This document shows positions 1 through 7,678 of a stretch of DNA of 35,264 bases, one piece after another. Each line of letters opens with the position of its first letter. Positions within the stretch are counted from its first letter, which is position 1. The DNA is from Cyanobacteria bacterium RUI128 (GTDB lineage Bacteria > Cyanobacteriota > Vampirovibrionia > Gastranaerophilales > Gastranaerophilaceae). Location of the stretch: NCBI GenBank assembly GCA_024695725.1, contig JAILHQ010000080.1, forward strand, positions 1-35,264. The letters run 5' to 3'. The position numbers and the translations under genes are program-made. A model generated the notes under the pieces. That model did not search any database. It had not been told where the DNA came from and worked only from the letters and a program-made list of their open reading frames with translations.

Positions 1-80
1 TATCATGGTAATTTTATTTGAATGATGTTCAATTTATAAATTGTTACATTCTTACTAGCATGAATAGAGAGGGGTATTAT

Positions 81-404
81 ATGGACGATAAACTTAAACA
101 GTTTGGCAAAAGAGTTGCCTGGTTACGTTCTAAAAAGAACATAACCCAGGAAAAGCTTGCCGAACTTATCGGATATTCGACCAACCATATTTCAAAGTTG
201 GAGTTAGCAAGAACTAATCCTTCCTTCGATTTAATAATAAAAATAGCGGATGCCCTGAATATTGAGCCGAAAGAATTGTTCGATATTGAGGCAAAATCTT
301 CAAACGACGATCTTGTGGATGAAATTATACTTTCACTGAAAGATTTAACCCACCCGCAACAAGAATTTATTCATAAAACGATAAAAAATCTCATTGAATT
401 ATAA
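81..404 (+). CDS. XRE-family helix-turn-helix transcriptional regulator
   Basis: Small Cro/C1-type DNA-binding protein of 107 aa. Residues 8-64 read as the usual five-helix HTH_3 domain: the segment LRSKKNITQEKLAELIGYS is followed by a recognition helix around NHISKLE, then ARTNPSFDLIIKIADALN. A short acidic, helical tail (SSNDDLVDEIILSLKDL) may serve dimerisation. The frame is open from 18, but I choose the ATG at 81 because a purine-rich GAGAGGGG sits 6-8 nt upstream and the HTH begins just after it; the extra N-terminal residues look non-conserved. It is followed at once by a strong terminator and stands alone, convergent with the next gene. The regulated target cannot be told from sequence. 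Confidence 0.88.
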   Translation: MDDKLKQFGKRVAWLRSKKNITQEKLAELIGYSTNHISKLELARTNPSFDLIIKIADALNIEPKELFDIEAKSSNDDLVDEIILSLKDLTHPQQEFIHKTIKNLIEL

Positions 405-437
405 AAAAGGCAGAAATCATAAGACTTCTGCCTTTTT
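404..437 (+). terminator. Rho-independent terminator after the XRE gene
   Basis: A perfect 12-bp inverted repeat (AAAAAGGCAGAA at 404-415, TTCTGCCTTTTT at 426-437) with a 10-nt loop ends in a T run. The mirrored A run means it could also stop transcription arriving from the convergent minus-strand gene. Confidence 0.85.
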
Positions 438-464
438 AAATTATATAAATATCAAATTTATTTT

Positions 465-490
465 AATATTTACCCTTTAATATTTACCCC
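465..490 (-). repeat. GGGGTAAAT-type dispersed repeat, two units
   Basis: On the minus strand the TAG stop of the GGGtGRT gene runs straight into GGGTAAATATT, then AAAGGGTAAATATT. First of eleven loci with this unit; see findings. Confidence 0.75.
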
Positions 491-1488
491 TATGCCATAG
501 CTTTTTCTACAGCAACTGCACAAGCAACTGTTGCACCAACCATAGGGTTGTTACCCATACCGATAACGCCCATCATTTCAACGTGAGCAGGAACTGATGA
601 TGAACCTGCGAACTGAGCATCACCGTGCATACGGCCCATAGTATCTGTCATACCGTAAGAAGCAGGACCAGCTGCAACGTTATCAGGGTGAAGTGTACGA
701 CCTGTACCACCACCTGAAGCAACTGAGAAGTATCTTCTGTCGTTTTCGAAACACCATTTCTTGTAAGTACCTGCAACAGGGTGTTGGAAACGAGTAGGGT
801 TAGTTGAGTTACCTGTGATAGAAACATCAACACCTTCTTTAATCATAATAGCAACACCTTCTGATACATCATCAGCACCGTAGCATCTTACTTTTGCTCT
901 TTCGCCGTCAGAGAAAGGAGTTTCTTTAACGATTTTCAATTCGCCTGTTTTGTAATCATATTCTGTTTCAACAGCTGTGAAACCATTGATACGAGCGATT
1001 ACATAAGCAGCATCTTTACCGAGACCGTTCAAAATTACTCTCAAAGGTTCTTTTCTTACTTTGTTAGCGTTTCTTGCGATACCGATAGCACCTTCAGCAG
1101 CTGCAAAAGATTCGTGACCTGCCAAGAAGCAGAAACATTTAGTTTCTTCTCTCAACAACATTGCGCCCAAGTTACCGTGACCGAGACCAACCTTACGGCT
1201 GTCACCAACAGAACCCGGAACTGCGAATGCCTGCAAACCTAAACCGATAGCTTCAGCAGCATCAGCAGCGTTTGTAATACCTTTTTTAATAGCGATAGCG
1301 CAACCTAAAGTGTATGCCCAAGAAGCGTTATCGAAAGCGATTGGTTGAATGCCTTTTACGATAGCATCAACATCTATTCCTTTAGACAAACATAATTCTC
1401 TAGCTTCATCCAAAGAGCTGAAACCATATTCAGGAAGAACTTTAGCTAAAGTAGCCTCACGTCTGTCTTGTCCTTCAAATTTTGCCAT
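490..1488 (-). CDS. GGGtGRT family protein
   Basis: A 332-aa protein of the family named after its GGGTGRT motif, here at residues 259-265. Other Gly-rich, conserved-looking blocks are GSVGDSRKVGLGHGNLGAM (92-110), FLAGHESFAAAEGAIG (121-136), and a C-terminal stretch of Gly, Met and small residues (MGVIGMGNNPMVGATVACA). The family occurs in anaerobes; its biochemical role is not established as far as I know. The neighbour upstream in the same direction is a NifU-like scaffold with which this family commonly co-occurs, and the 68-bp gap suggests one operon. That makes an Fe-S related role plausible, but this is inference. The ATG has an AAGGGA ribosome site. The stop codon is fused to the GGGGTAAAT repeat. 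Confidence 0.88.
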   Translation of the reverse strand: MAKFEGQDRREATLAKVLPEYGFSSLDEARELCLSKGIDVDAIVKGIQPIAFDNASWAYTLGCAIAIKKGITNAADAAEAIGLGLQAFAVPGSVGDSRKVGLGHGNLGAMLLREETKCFCFLAGHESFAAAEGAIGIARNANKVRKEPLRVILNGLGKDAAYVIARINGFTAVETEYDYKTGELKIVKETPFSDGERAKVRCYGADDVSEGVAIMIKEGVDVSITGNSTNPTRFQHPVAGTYKKWCFENDRRYFSVASGGGTGRTLHPDNVAAGPASYGMTDTMGRMHGDAQFAGSSSVPAHVEMMGVIGMGNNPMVGATVACAVAVEKAMA

Positions 1489-1537
1489 TTTTTATTTCCC
1501 TTTTTAATTTTTATTCTACTAATTTTTACGGATAAGG

Positions 1538-1557
1538 TTTACCCCTTACCCCTACCC
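1538..1557 (-). repeat. GGGGTAAAT-type dispersed repeat between the scaffold and GGGtGRT genes
   Basis: On the minus strand the TAG stop of the scaffold gene continues as GGTAGGGGTAAGGGGTAAAC, giving two degenerate units in the intergenic gap. Confidence 0.7.
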
Positions 1558-2258
1558 TATTCTTGACGAGGGTCGATATATTTAACCGCATCAGCAAATC
1601 TGCCGTAAGTACCGATATTCTTTTCGAAAGCTTCTTTATAATCAGTACCTGCTTTAATAGCATCCATAAACTTACCTAAGTTAATGAACTGATAACCGAT
1701 AACTTCATCATTTTTATCAAGACCCAACTTCAGGATATAGCCTTCGGTAAGGTTGAGGTAACGAACACCTTTTTGCTTAGTAGAGTGGATAGTACCACAC
1801 ATAGAGCAAAGACCTTTACCCAAATCTTCCAGACCTGCACCAACAGGCAGACCATTTTCAGAGAACGCTGTCTGAGTTCTGCCGTAAACGATTTGCAAGA
1901 ATAATTCTCTCATTGCAACGTTGATAGCATCACAAACAAGGTCAGTGTTTAACGCTTCAAGAATAGTTTTGCCCGGAAGAATTTCGCCTGCCATAGCAGC
2001 AGAGTGTGTCATACCTGAACAACCGATGGTTTCAACCAACGCTTCTTGAATAATACCTTCTTTAACGTTTAAAGTTAACTTACAGGTACCCTGTTGTGGA
2101 GCACAGCAGCCGCAACCGTGAGTTAAACCTGAAATATCTTTAATTTCTTTACATTTTGTCCATAGTCCTTCTTGAGGAATTGGAGCAGGAGAACCCTTAA
2201 CACCGCGATGAACACAGCATTTTTCGGCAATCTCTGATGTGATTTGAATTTGATCCAT
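1557..2258 (-). CDS. NifU-like iron-sulfur cluster scaffold protein (GGGtGRT-associated type)
   Basis: A 233-aa protein with a NifU/IscU N-terminal-like core: the segment ETIGCSGMTHSAAMAGE (residues 76-92) matches the Cys-containing loop that holds the cluster in scaffold proteins, and CDAINVAMREL is the following helix. It is unusually rich in other cysteines: KCC near 13-15, HGCGCC at 48-52, a Cys at 59 and LCSMCG near 152, more than IscU carries. The C-terminal part (GYILKLGLDKNDEVIGYQF onward) is an extra domain. First gene of a two-gene operon with the GGGtGRT gene; strong GAAGGAGG ribosome site 4 nt before the ATG and a recognisable promoter. Function as a scaffold for a dedicated target is inferred from family and context. 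Confidence 0.85.
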   Translation of the reverse strand: MDQIQITSEIAEKCCVHRGVKGSPAPIPQEGLWTKCKEIKDISGLTHGCGCCAPQQGTCKLTLNVKEGIIQEALVETIGCSGMTHSAAMAGEILPGKTILEALNTDLVCDAINVAMRELFLQIVYGRTQTAFSENGLPVGAGLEDLGKGLCSMCGTIHSTKQKGVRYLNLTEGYILKLGLDKNDEVIGYQFINLGKFMDAIKAGTDYKEAFEKNIGTYGRFADAVKYIDPRQE

Positions 2259-2277
2259 TTTGCCTCCTTCTTTACTG

Positions 2278-2307
2278 TATTAACAGAATCATTTTCTCTC
2301 TTATCAA
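2278..2307 (-). promoter_or_regulatory. Putative sigma-70-type promoter of the Fe-S scaffold operon
   Basis: On the minus strand TTGATA (2307-2302) and TTAATA (2283-2278) are spaced by 18 bp, upstream of the strong ribosome site. The -10 lies inside a near-palindrome CTGT-TAAT-ACAG (2276-2287), which could be an operator. Based on consensus match only. Confidence 0.5.
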
Positions 2308-2348
2308 TGAAATAATTGTATCGTAAACAAAAAAATAATAAAAGCGAC

Positions 2349-2912
2349 TTAAACTTCTAAATGCATGCAAGCAGGTACATCCATGGCTCTCGGCTGAAAA
2401 CCCTGAGATGCATAAAAATCAACTGCAGCCTGAGAAGACTTGACATAAATAGGTTTGTCCCAATATCTTTCCTTCAGTAGATCTATCAAAGATTTCCCAA
2501 CATGTTTGTATTCTCTGTCATGCGAGTTTACGATATTTGTATCCGGTCTGACCTGGAACCAGTTTATTTCGTTTTCATTGAATCTTGACTCTGAAAACAG
2601 CATCAGCCCGAGTATTTTTTTAGGATCTAATTTATGAAAATCTTTTGTTTGTTCTGTCACGGCATAATAATGTTCTTTTTCGATATCGTCGTATTCATAA
2701 CCCTTCACTGCTTCGTGAAAGACATCGGAAGCGTAACGCGCGCCCTGTTCATTCCATTCGATAGAAGTAGCATACAGCGATTCAATATCGTTCGCATCGT
2801 CTTTATCAAGCTCAACAATGTTAACTCTTGCAGGAGAATAACCGCCCTTGTCATCTTTCTTCAGAACCGGAGCTCTTTTAACAAAATTTGCAGTAAAGTT
2901 TATCGTGTTCAT
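2349..2912 (-). CDS. GNAT-like acetyltransferase paralog A, with N-terminal INFTAN motif
   Basis: A 187-aa protein when started at the ATG at 2912. That start has a GGAGGG ribosome site and overlaps the stop of the upstream gene as ATGA. The C-terminal half looks like a GNAT fold: KILGLMLF is the typical strand 4, YKHVGKSLIDLL is the acetyl-CoA-binding turn and helix in degenerate form, and VKSSQAAVDFYASQGFQP is the closing helix and strand. It begins MNTINFTANF, closely matching the paralog encoded just upstream. No substrate can be assigned. The pair looks like a tandem duplication kept as a translationally coupled unit. Acetyltransferase activity is a fold-level inference; the Q/RxxGxG/A signature is not intact. 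Confidence 0.7.
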   Translation of the reverse strand: MNTINFTANFVKRAPVLKKDDKGGYSPARVNIVELDKDDANDIESLYATSIEWNEQGARYASDVFHEAVKGYEYDDIEKEHYYAVTEQTKDFHKLDPKKILGLMLFSESRFNENEINWFQVRPDTNIVNSHDREYKHVGKSLIDLLKERYWDKPIYVKSSQAAVDFYASQGFQPRAMDVPACMHLEV

Positions 2913-3475
2913 TTTACTGCCCTCCAGCACAAATCACACACATCTTTTGATTTATTTACGAACCCCATTTTTCTGTAAAATTTTCTCGCGCTGTAATCAG
3001 ACCAGACTGCGATATCTTTTTGTGGATATTCAGACTGAACGTATTCAACAAGTTTTTTACCAACTTGTTTGTATTTACGCAGAAAATTATTAGACCTGCT
3101 TGTTGACGGGTTAACCTCAAGCAAACCTATTTCATTAGCAGGATCGGCATTCTCATAAAACAGCATAAGTCCGAGTATTTTATCCGCCGAAAGTTTGTCA
3201 AAACCACCTGTTTGTGTTGTGAGTGCATAATAATGATTTTTGTGCAGATTTGACCTGTAATTGCCCTGTATTGCAATATCAAGCATACTGCCGGCATACC
3301 TGCCGCCATTTTTCATCCAGGCTGAAGAAGCATCAGAAAACGCACGCATATCATTTCTGTTTGCGCGCTCGAGCTCAACAATCGAAACTTTCTGGTCTTT
3401 ATAATTCAACCACGAAGTTCTTTGCTGAATTGTCGGTTTATCAACTAATCTTGCAGTAAAACTAACTGTGCACAT
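2909..3475 (-). CDS. GNAT-like acetyltransferase paralog B, with N-terminal VSFTAR motif
   Basis: A 188-aa paralog of the downstream gene. Aligned features are MCTVSFTARL against MNTINFTANF, KVSIVELERANRNDMRAF against VNIVELDKDDANDIESL, the shared KILGLMLF strand, YKQVGKKLVEYV as the acetyl-CoA turn, and DYSARKFYRKMGF as the closing segment. The frame can start at GTG 3490, but the ATG at 3475 is preferred because it aligns exactly with the paralog's start; neither has a clear ribosome site. Its TGA stop overlaps the next ATG, so the pair is translationally coupled. The role is unknown, and the acetyl-CoA loop is degenerate, so catalysis is not assured. Confidence 0.7.
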   Translation of the reverse strand: MCTVSFTARLVDKPTIQQRTSWLNYKDQKVSIVELERANRNDMRAFSDASSAWMKNGGRYAGSMLDIAIQGNYRSNLHKNHYYALTTQTGGFDKLSADKILGLMLFYENADPANEIGLLEVNPSTSRSNNFLRKYKQVGKKLVEYVQSEYPQKDIAVWSDYSARKFYRKMGFVNKSKDVCDLCWRAVK

Positions 3476-3516
3476 ACTGATATAATGCACGTAAATTTAT
3501 TTTTTGTCAGGGTAAA

Positions 3517-3771
3517 TTATTCACCAAAAGTCATTTGAGAAGAAATCTCGGCAACAACTCTCGAAACATCAGCTCCGCCTATTGCAACCTCTAAAACAAG
3601 CTGTGAATTGAGTAATATTGTTTCACGATATTCCATAGTATCAACGTCAATAATACTAAACTCAATAAAATCGTCACCGACAAAATCAAGTTTTCCGTAT
3701 TCGTTACCTGATACCCAGCGTAAAAACATGTACTGTTGTTCTAATTCTTTTAATCTCTCTAACATTTTCAT
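3517..3771 (-). CDS. Small conserved-looking protein, possibly an Sm-like or SH3-like barrel
   Basis: 84 aa, not recognised by name. It begins with an amphipathic helix (MLERLKELEQQYMFLRW), followed by a run of predicted short strands (YGKLDFVGDDFIEFSIID, YRETILLNSQLVLEVAIGG). A helix followed by alternating hydrophobic strands is reminiscent of a small beta barrel such as Sm/Hfq or SH3, but no diagnostic motif is present. The ATG at 3771 has a weak AGCAGG ribosome site; an internal ATG at 3765 is possible. It is transcribed away from mutL, which is divergent. Coding status is supported by sequence composition and lack of a competing frame. Confidence 0.65.
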   Translation of the reverse strand: MKMLERLKELEQQYMFLRWVSGNEYGKLDFVGDDFIEFSIIDVDTMEYRETILLNSQLVLEVAIGGADVSRVVAEISSQMTFGE

Positions 3772-3866
3772 ATTCTAACCTGCTCTTCTTTCATTTTATA
3801 TTTTAGTGATTTTTTTATAAAAGTCAAAAGCGGTAAATAAATTTTAATATTTTGTTAAATTATAGT

Positions 3867-3885
3867 TTATCGGCAAAGCTGATAA
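3867..3885. other. Small hairpin in the mutL upstream region
   Basis: TTATC at 3867-3871 and GATAA at 3881-3885 flank an inner GC-AAA-GC, giving a compact stem with one mismatch. It lies about 85 bp before mutL. The ten bases AGTTTATCGG that start it recur at 18070-18079 before glmS, next to another hairpin. No function is evident. Confidence 0.35.
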
Positions 3886-3929
3886 GGTCGTCAAGTCTTT
3901 ATTTCGTTAAGGTGGTGAGCAATATTTTC

Positions 3930-3945
3930 ATTTACCCCTACACCC
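3930..3945 (-). repeat. GGGGTAAAT-type dispersed repeat upstream of mutL
   Basis: Minus-strand reading GGGTGTAGGGGTAAAT. This is one of the copies not attached to a stop codon. It lies where the -35 region of the inferred mutL promoter would fall. Confidence 0.6.
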
Positions 3946-3957
3946 ATGATTTTGTAG

Positions 3958-3963
3958 TACAAT
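3958..3963 (+). promoter_or_regulatory. Putative -10 box of mutL, leaderless arrangement
   Basis: TACAAT ends exactly 6 nt before the mutL ATG, and mutL has no ribosome site. The transcript would begin at or next to the start codon. No good -35 is visible; the spacing falls in the GGGGTAAAT-type repeat. Confidence 0.45.
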
Positions 3964-3969
3964 AAAACT

Positions 3970-5724
3970 ATGAAGAGAATACAACAATTATCCAAGAACG
4001 TCATAAATCAGATTGCGGCAGGGGAGGTTATCGAAAGACCGGCATCGGTAGTAAAAGAGCTGGTTGAGAACTCTATTGATGCGGGTGCAACAAAGATAAG
4101 CATTGACATAACCAACGAATGCAGAAACATACGTGTTGCAGACAACGGTTCGGGTATTCATCCTGACGATATTGTTTTGGCGTTTTCAAAGCATGCCACA
4201 AGCAAAATCGAAACAGGTGATGATTTGTATAATATTCACACTCTCGGGTTCAGAGGTGAGGCTCTTGCAAGTATCATTTCAATTTCAAAAGTTACCTGTA
4301 CAACACGAACCAAAGATTTTGACTACGGCACAAAGGTTGTATGCGAGAATTCGGAAGTTGAACATTCTCAGACAGGCTGTGCGGTCGGTACTATTATGCA
4401 GATAAGCGACTTATTTTATAATATCCCTGCAAGACTGAAGTTTTTAAAATCAGAAAAGACCGAATTATCATATATCACGGAACTTTTGACGGCTATTGCA
4501 CTGTCAAACCCTGATGTCGGAATTGAGCTTAAGAACAACGGTAAAACCCTTCTCAAAACAGACGGTATCGGGGGGGTTGAGGGTGTCATAAAGAACCTGT
4601 TTTCTAAAGATCTTTTTAACCATTTAAGAAAAACCGAAAAGGACGATAAGTTATCAAAAATAGAGATGAGCGGATATGTGAGCACCCCTGATTTTACCCG
4701 TTCATCAAAGAAAGATTATCATATATTTGTGAACAACAGGACTGTGAAATGTCCGATATTTATCAAAGCGATAGACATGGCGTACAAAAACACTCTTCCT
4801 AACGGGAAATATCCGTTTGTTGTTATGAACCTGAATATTCCGGCAGAGGATATTGATATCAATGTTCACCCGACAAAGAAAGAGGTTAAATACAAAAACC
4901 CAAATCAGATTTTCAATTTTATCAGAATAACTGTTGAACAGGGGCTATCGAACATGCCTGCCGCAAGACCGGTCGCAGAGTTTTCGGGTTACAGCAGACC
5001 TGAGCCTGAAGTTACGGAAAACTATTTTCAGCCACAGGTTGAAGATATTAACACTAGCAGACTTACAGAAATCTTTTCTTCAGCTGATACACCTGCAGAA
5101 AGAACGAATTACACACCTGTTCAACCTGTTGCTAAACAACAAAATTTTATAAAAGAAGAAGAGATAAAACAGCGTGAAAAAATTATAGGGCAGTACAAGG
5201 ATACCTATATTTTAGTTGAGGTTGATGACGGGCTTGAGATTATTGATCAGCACATTGCAGACGAAAGATATATATATGAAACGCTGAAATCACAAAAGGC
5301 GCAGGCATCACAAATGTTGTTTGTTTCAGATGTTATAGAAATAGATTTAAAAGAGAGTGAAATCATAAAGAATAATCTGGATAAGTTTGAAAAATTCGGA
5401 TACGGAATTGAATTTCTGAATGATACAGAAATCATATTTAGAAAGGTGCCTCAAGCATTATCAAAATACAGTACAAAAGAGATTTTGAACGATATTATGG
5501 AAAACATTGAGGGCGACATTAATAACTTAGAAGAAAAAATTTTGATTACGACCTCTTGTAAGGCAGCAGTTAAGGCAAACACACCGTTAAATCTTTTCCA
5601 GATGGAGGAAATTGTAACAAGATGGAGAGGCTGTAAAAACCCTTATACATGCCCGCATGGAAGACCTATATCGAAAGTATTAAAACATAACGATATAGCA
5701 AAGTTTTTCATGAGAAACGAATAA
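3970..5724 (+). CDS. mutL: DNA mismatch repair protein MutL
   Basis: A 584-aa MutL. The N-terminal GHKL ATPase has all its motifs: NQIAAGEVIERPASVVKELV and the catalytic-glutamate helix ENSIDAGA, DNGSGI, and the lid motif GFRGEALASI. After a linker of variable, Pro/Glu-rich sequence (about 330-395), the C-terminal dimerisation domain carries the endonuclease motif as DQHIADERYIYE starting at residue 426, matching DQHA(x)2E(x)4E apart from A to I. It also has CKAAVKAN and CPHGRP, the zinc-binding partners. So this is the nicking type of MutL, as in organisms lacking MutH. mutS is not in the window. Convergent with the dehydratase gene, 7 bp apart. A -10 box only 6 nt before the ATG suggests a leaderless message. 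Confidence 0.97.
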   Translation: MKRIQQLSKNVINQIAAGEVIERPASVVKELVENSIDAGATKISIDITNECRNIRVADNGSGIHPDDIVLAFSKHATSKIETGDDLYNIHTLGFRGEALASIISISKVTCTTRTKDFDYGTKVVCENSEVEHSQTGCAVGTIMQISDLFYNIPARLKFLKSEKTELSYITELLTAIALSNPDVGIELKNNGKTLLKTDGIGGVEGVIKNLFSKDLFNHLRKTEKDDKLSKIEMSGYVSTPDFTRSSKKDYHIFVNNRTVKCPIFIKAIDMAYKNTLPNGKYPFVVMNLNIPAEDIDINVHPTKKEVKYKNPNQIFNFIRITVEQGLSNMPAARPVAEFSGYSRPEPEVTENYFQPQVEDINTSRLTEIFSSADTPAERTNYTPVQPVAKQQNFIKEEEIKQREKIIGQYKDTYILVEVDDGLEIIDQHIADERYIYETLKSQKAQASQMLFVSDVIEIDLKESEIIKNNLDKFEKFGYGIEFLNDTEIIFRKVPQALSKYSTKEILNDIMENIEGDINNLEEKILITTSCKAAVKANTPLNLFQMEEIVTRWRGCKNPYTCPHGRPISKVLKHNDIAKFFMRNE

Positions 5725-5731
5725 ATAATAA

Positions 5732-6223
5732 TTAAAGCTTAAAATCGCCGTTCTTTTTGATATGTTCAACGAGTCCGCCATCTTCAAGCAATTTAATCAT
5801 AACCGGAGGAAGCGGTTCTATCGATATCATGGTCCCTTTGGTAATATTATTAATACAGCCATTTTCGATATCCAAATCTAATTCATCACCGGCATCTATA
5901 CCGTCAGTATCACATTCGATGGCTAACAGCCCGATGTTGATAGAGTTTCTGTAGAAAATACGTGCAAACGATTTTGCTAATACTGCCCCGACACCTGCAA
6001 TTTTAATAATCTGAGGAGCATGCTCACGAGAAGAACCGAGTCCGAAATTATTACCTGCGACAACGAAATCGCCTTTTTTCATTCTTGATGCAAAGGTTTC
6101 GTCAGCATCTTCAAGAACGTGCTTAGAAAACTCTTTCAAATCAGAACGAAGGTGAAACAATCGTCCCGGTGCGATGTGGTCTGTTGAAATATTATCTCCG
6201 AATTTAAAAGCAGTTCCTTTCAT
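5732..6223 (-). CDS. leuD: 3-isopropylmalate dehydratase small subunit (LeuD type)
   Basis: 163 aa, the short form of the aconitase-superfamily swivelling domain. Visible landmarks are FGDNISTDHIAPGRL at the start, GDFVVAGNNFGLGSSREHAP (residues 51-70, the substrate-binding loop), AVLAKSFARIFYRNSINIGL, and a Gly-rich end near LLEDGGLVEHI. With the large subunit LeuC it would isomerise 2- to 3-isopropylmalate in leucine synthesis. The large subunit is not adjacent. The short length also fits the related homoaconitase or dimethylmalate dehydratase small subunits (HacB, DmdB), and DHIAPGR differs from the commoner LeuD sequence, so the substrate is uncertain. Confidence 0.82.
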   Translation of the reverse strand: MKGTAFKFGDNISTDHIAPGRLFHLRSDLKEFSKHVLEDADETFASRMKKGDFVVAGNNFGLGSSREHAPQIIKIAGVGAVLAKSFARIFYRNSINIGLLAIECDTDGIDAGDELDLDIENGCINNITKGTMISIEPLPPVMIKLLEDGGLVEHIKKNGDFKL

Positions 6224-6260
6224 ATTATATCCTCACTTCTTGGTTTTACCGGGGTTCGTA

Positions 6261-6290
6261 TATATTTCCCCTTACATTTACCCCCACCCC
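6261..6290 (-). repeat. GGGGTAAAT-type dispersed repeat between leuD and the next gene
   Basis: Minus-strand reading GGGGTGGGGGTAAATG then TAAGGGGAAATATA: two units, one degenerate, lying just past the terminator of the 6358-6660 gene. Confidence 0.65.
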
Positions 6291-6300
6291 ATTGTAACAT

Positions 6301-6325
6301 AAAAAGCGGGACAAGAGTCCCGCTT
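6301..6325 (-). terminator. Rho-independent terminator after the 6358-6660 gene
   Basis: AAGCGGGAC (6304-6312) and GTCCCGCTT (6317-6325) form a perfect 9-bp stem with a 4-nt loop. On the minus strand the stem is followed by a T run (complement of 6301-6305). Confidence 0.87.
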
Positions 6326-6357
6326 AAAAACTTTTGGAATAATTTTCCCTTGATGAC

Positions 6358-6660
6358 TTATTTAAATACAATGTCATCTGTTGCCTGAAGCTGTTTCTTT
6401 CTGATCAGATGCATAGTTGCATCTACCAATAATTCAAAAGACGCATCACTGATTTCAGGGAAGTCGGTCTTTATTTGTTCGCCAACCATTGCTTCAAGTC
6501 TTCTCTCGTCGGCAAGAGTTTGTAGTTCAGTATTAGAAGTCAATAAGTCCGAGTAGTCTCTGCGACTAACCTGCTGAGATTGAGCAAAACTCAACCATAA
6601 TGACTTAGGATTGATACTTTGATGAATCTTATTTATTGATTTCTTCAAGTTGTCAAACAT
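6358..6660 (-). CDS. Small hypothetical helical protein
   Basis: 100 aa from the ATG at 6660, which has a GGAG ribosome site 8 nt upstream; the frame opens further to 6681 but that start has none. The protein is mostly helical and charged: MFDNLKKSINKIHQSINPKS, a middle segment SNTELQTLADERRLEAMVGE, and an end MHLIRKKQLQATDD. No family is recognised. It has its own strong terminator, and it is divergent from the zinc-ribbon gene at 6823, with a 162-bp AT-rich region between them. Confidence 0.65.
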   Translation of the reverse strand: MFDNLKKSINKIHQSINPKSLWLSFAQSQQVSRRDYSDLLTSNTELQTLADERRLEAMVGEQIKTDFPEISDASFELLVDATMHLIRKKQLQATDDIVFK

Positions 6661-6822
6661 ACATAGACTCCTACACACCATTATATTTAATTAAAGTACA
6701 TCATGCACGAAAAATTCACTAAGTTAACATTTTATTGTTACATTAGTTTACAAAAACAAAGATTTTTTTGACTTTCTGAAAAACATCATTAAAACAAGAA
6801 CAGAAACGATAGAGGTGTATAT

Positions 6823-7200
6823 ATGTTCTTGATGGATTTATTCAGATTTACCAACAAATGCAGCCATGACCATGTGTCATTGGACTCAACTTACAGTTAT
6901 TGCCCTGACTGCGGCGAGCTTATTGAAAACGAATGGTTTATTACCCGTTGCGCATGCTGCGGTATCAAACAGAGAGCAATAATAAAGAACGGCGAGATTA
7001 TGCCGCTTGATAACTTTTGCCGTAACTGTGGCGGACATGAATATACGGTTGAAAAATTACCGAGAATAAACTTTATAGATATTAATTACGCAGTATTAGT
7101 TAAAACAGTTGTTCGTGAAGAAGATACCGTTGAAGAAGTTACCCAATGCTGGGAAGAAAAAACCACGAACACACCAAAACTGCTCCAATTATTCCAATAG
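6823..7200 (+). CDS. Small zinc-ribbon protein
   Basis: 125 aa with paired cysteine knuckles spaced like zinc ribbons: CPDCG (about 27-31), CACCG (about 44-48) and CRNCG (about 67-71), plus a Cys-His near the N-terminus (KCSHDH). This suggests at least two zinc sites built from short ribbons. No enzymatic domain is visible; nucleic acid or protein binding is only a guess. A GAGGTG ribosome site precedes the ATG. The last 62 bp overlap the 3' end of the convergent spmB coding sequence, which is unusual; a stop-codon loss that extended either gene would explain it. Confidence 0.75.
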   Translation: MFLMDLFRFTNKCSHDHVSLDSTYSYCPDCGELIENEWFITRCACCGIKQRAIIKNGEIMPLDNFCRNCGGHEYTVEKLPRINFIDINYAVLVKTVVREEDTVEEVTQCWEEKTTNTPKLLQLFQ

Positions 7201-7678
7201 CATCGGCCAAAAGCCCTACTAATATTGCATACCTAAATTTTTTGATACCTACTGAGCCGAAATATACGGACAATACGTAGAAGGTTGTTTCAGAGCTGCC
7301 GACAATTACTGCGCATAATTTTGTAACGTAAGCGTCAGGCCCAAACTTGTGCGCAACATCGGTAAACAGCCCAAGAGTTGCAGAACCTGATAGTGAACGG
7401 GTTATCATAACAGGAATCGAATCAACCGGGATATGACATACATTCAGAATAGGTGCTAAAAGTTTCGAAATTACGTCCATTACGCCTGATGCCCTGAACA
7501 TGGAAATACAAATAATTATTGCAACAAGGTAAGGTATTATATTAATCGCAACCTTAAACCCGTCTTTTGCACCCTCTGTAAATTCTTCGTACACAGGTAC
7601 TTTTTTAACAATGCCTACTGTTAATATTACTAATATGATGAACGGTAATGCATAAAGAGATAAAAGATTAATCATCAT
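7139..7678 (-). CDS. spmB: Spore maturation protein B family (SpmB), membrane protein
   Basis: 179 aa, with several membrane segments and the Gate (nucleoside-recognition) domain: TEGAKDGFKVAINIIPYLVA, the loop RSLSGSATLGLF and SSETTFYVLSVYFGSVG are typical SpmB blocks. It follows spmA with an 11-nt overlap and a good ribosome site (GGAGG) inside the end of spmA. SpmA and SpmB act late in Bacillus spore-core dehydration, but the pair is widespread in bacteria that never sporulate, where the role is unknown, probably small-molecule transport. Nothing in this window points to sporulation. The 3' end overlaps the convergent zinc-ribbon gene by 62 bp. Confidence 0.9.
   Translation of the reverse strand: MMINLLSLYALPFIILVILTVGIVKKVPVYEEFTEGAKDGFKVAINIIPYLVAIIICISMFRASGVMDVISKLLAPILNVCHIPVDSIPVMITRSLSGSATLGLFTDVAHKFGPDAYVTKLCAVIVGSSETTFYVLSVYFGSVGIKKFRYAILVGLLADAIGIIGAVLVCSWFFLPSIG

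Noticed and set aside
648..833. 61-aa minus-strand ORF inside the GGGtGRT gene
   Set aside because: Alternate frame of a well-supported gene; Leu/Thr/Val-rich composition typical of a shadow frame.
2455..3093. Plus-strand ORFs over the GNAT-like genes
   Set aside because: They run antisense to two paralogs whose alignment to each other proves the minus frame is the coding one.
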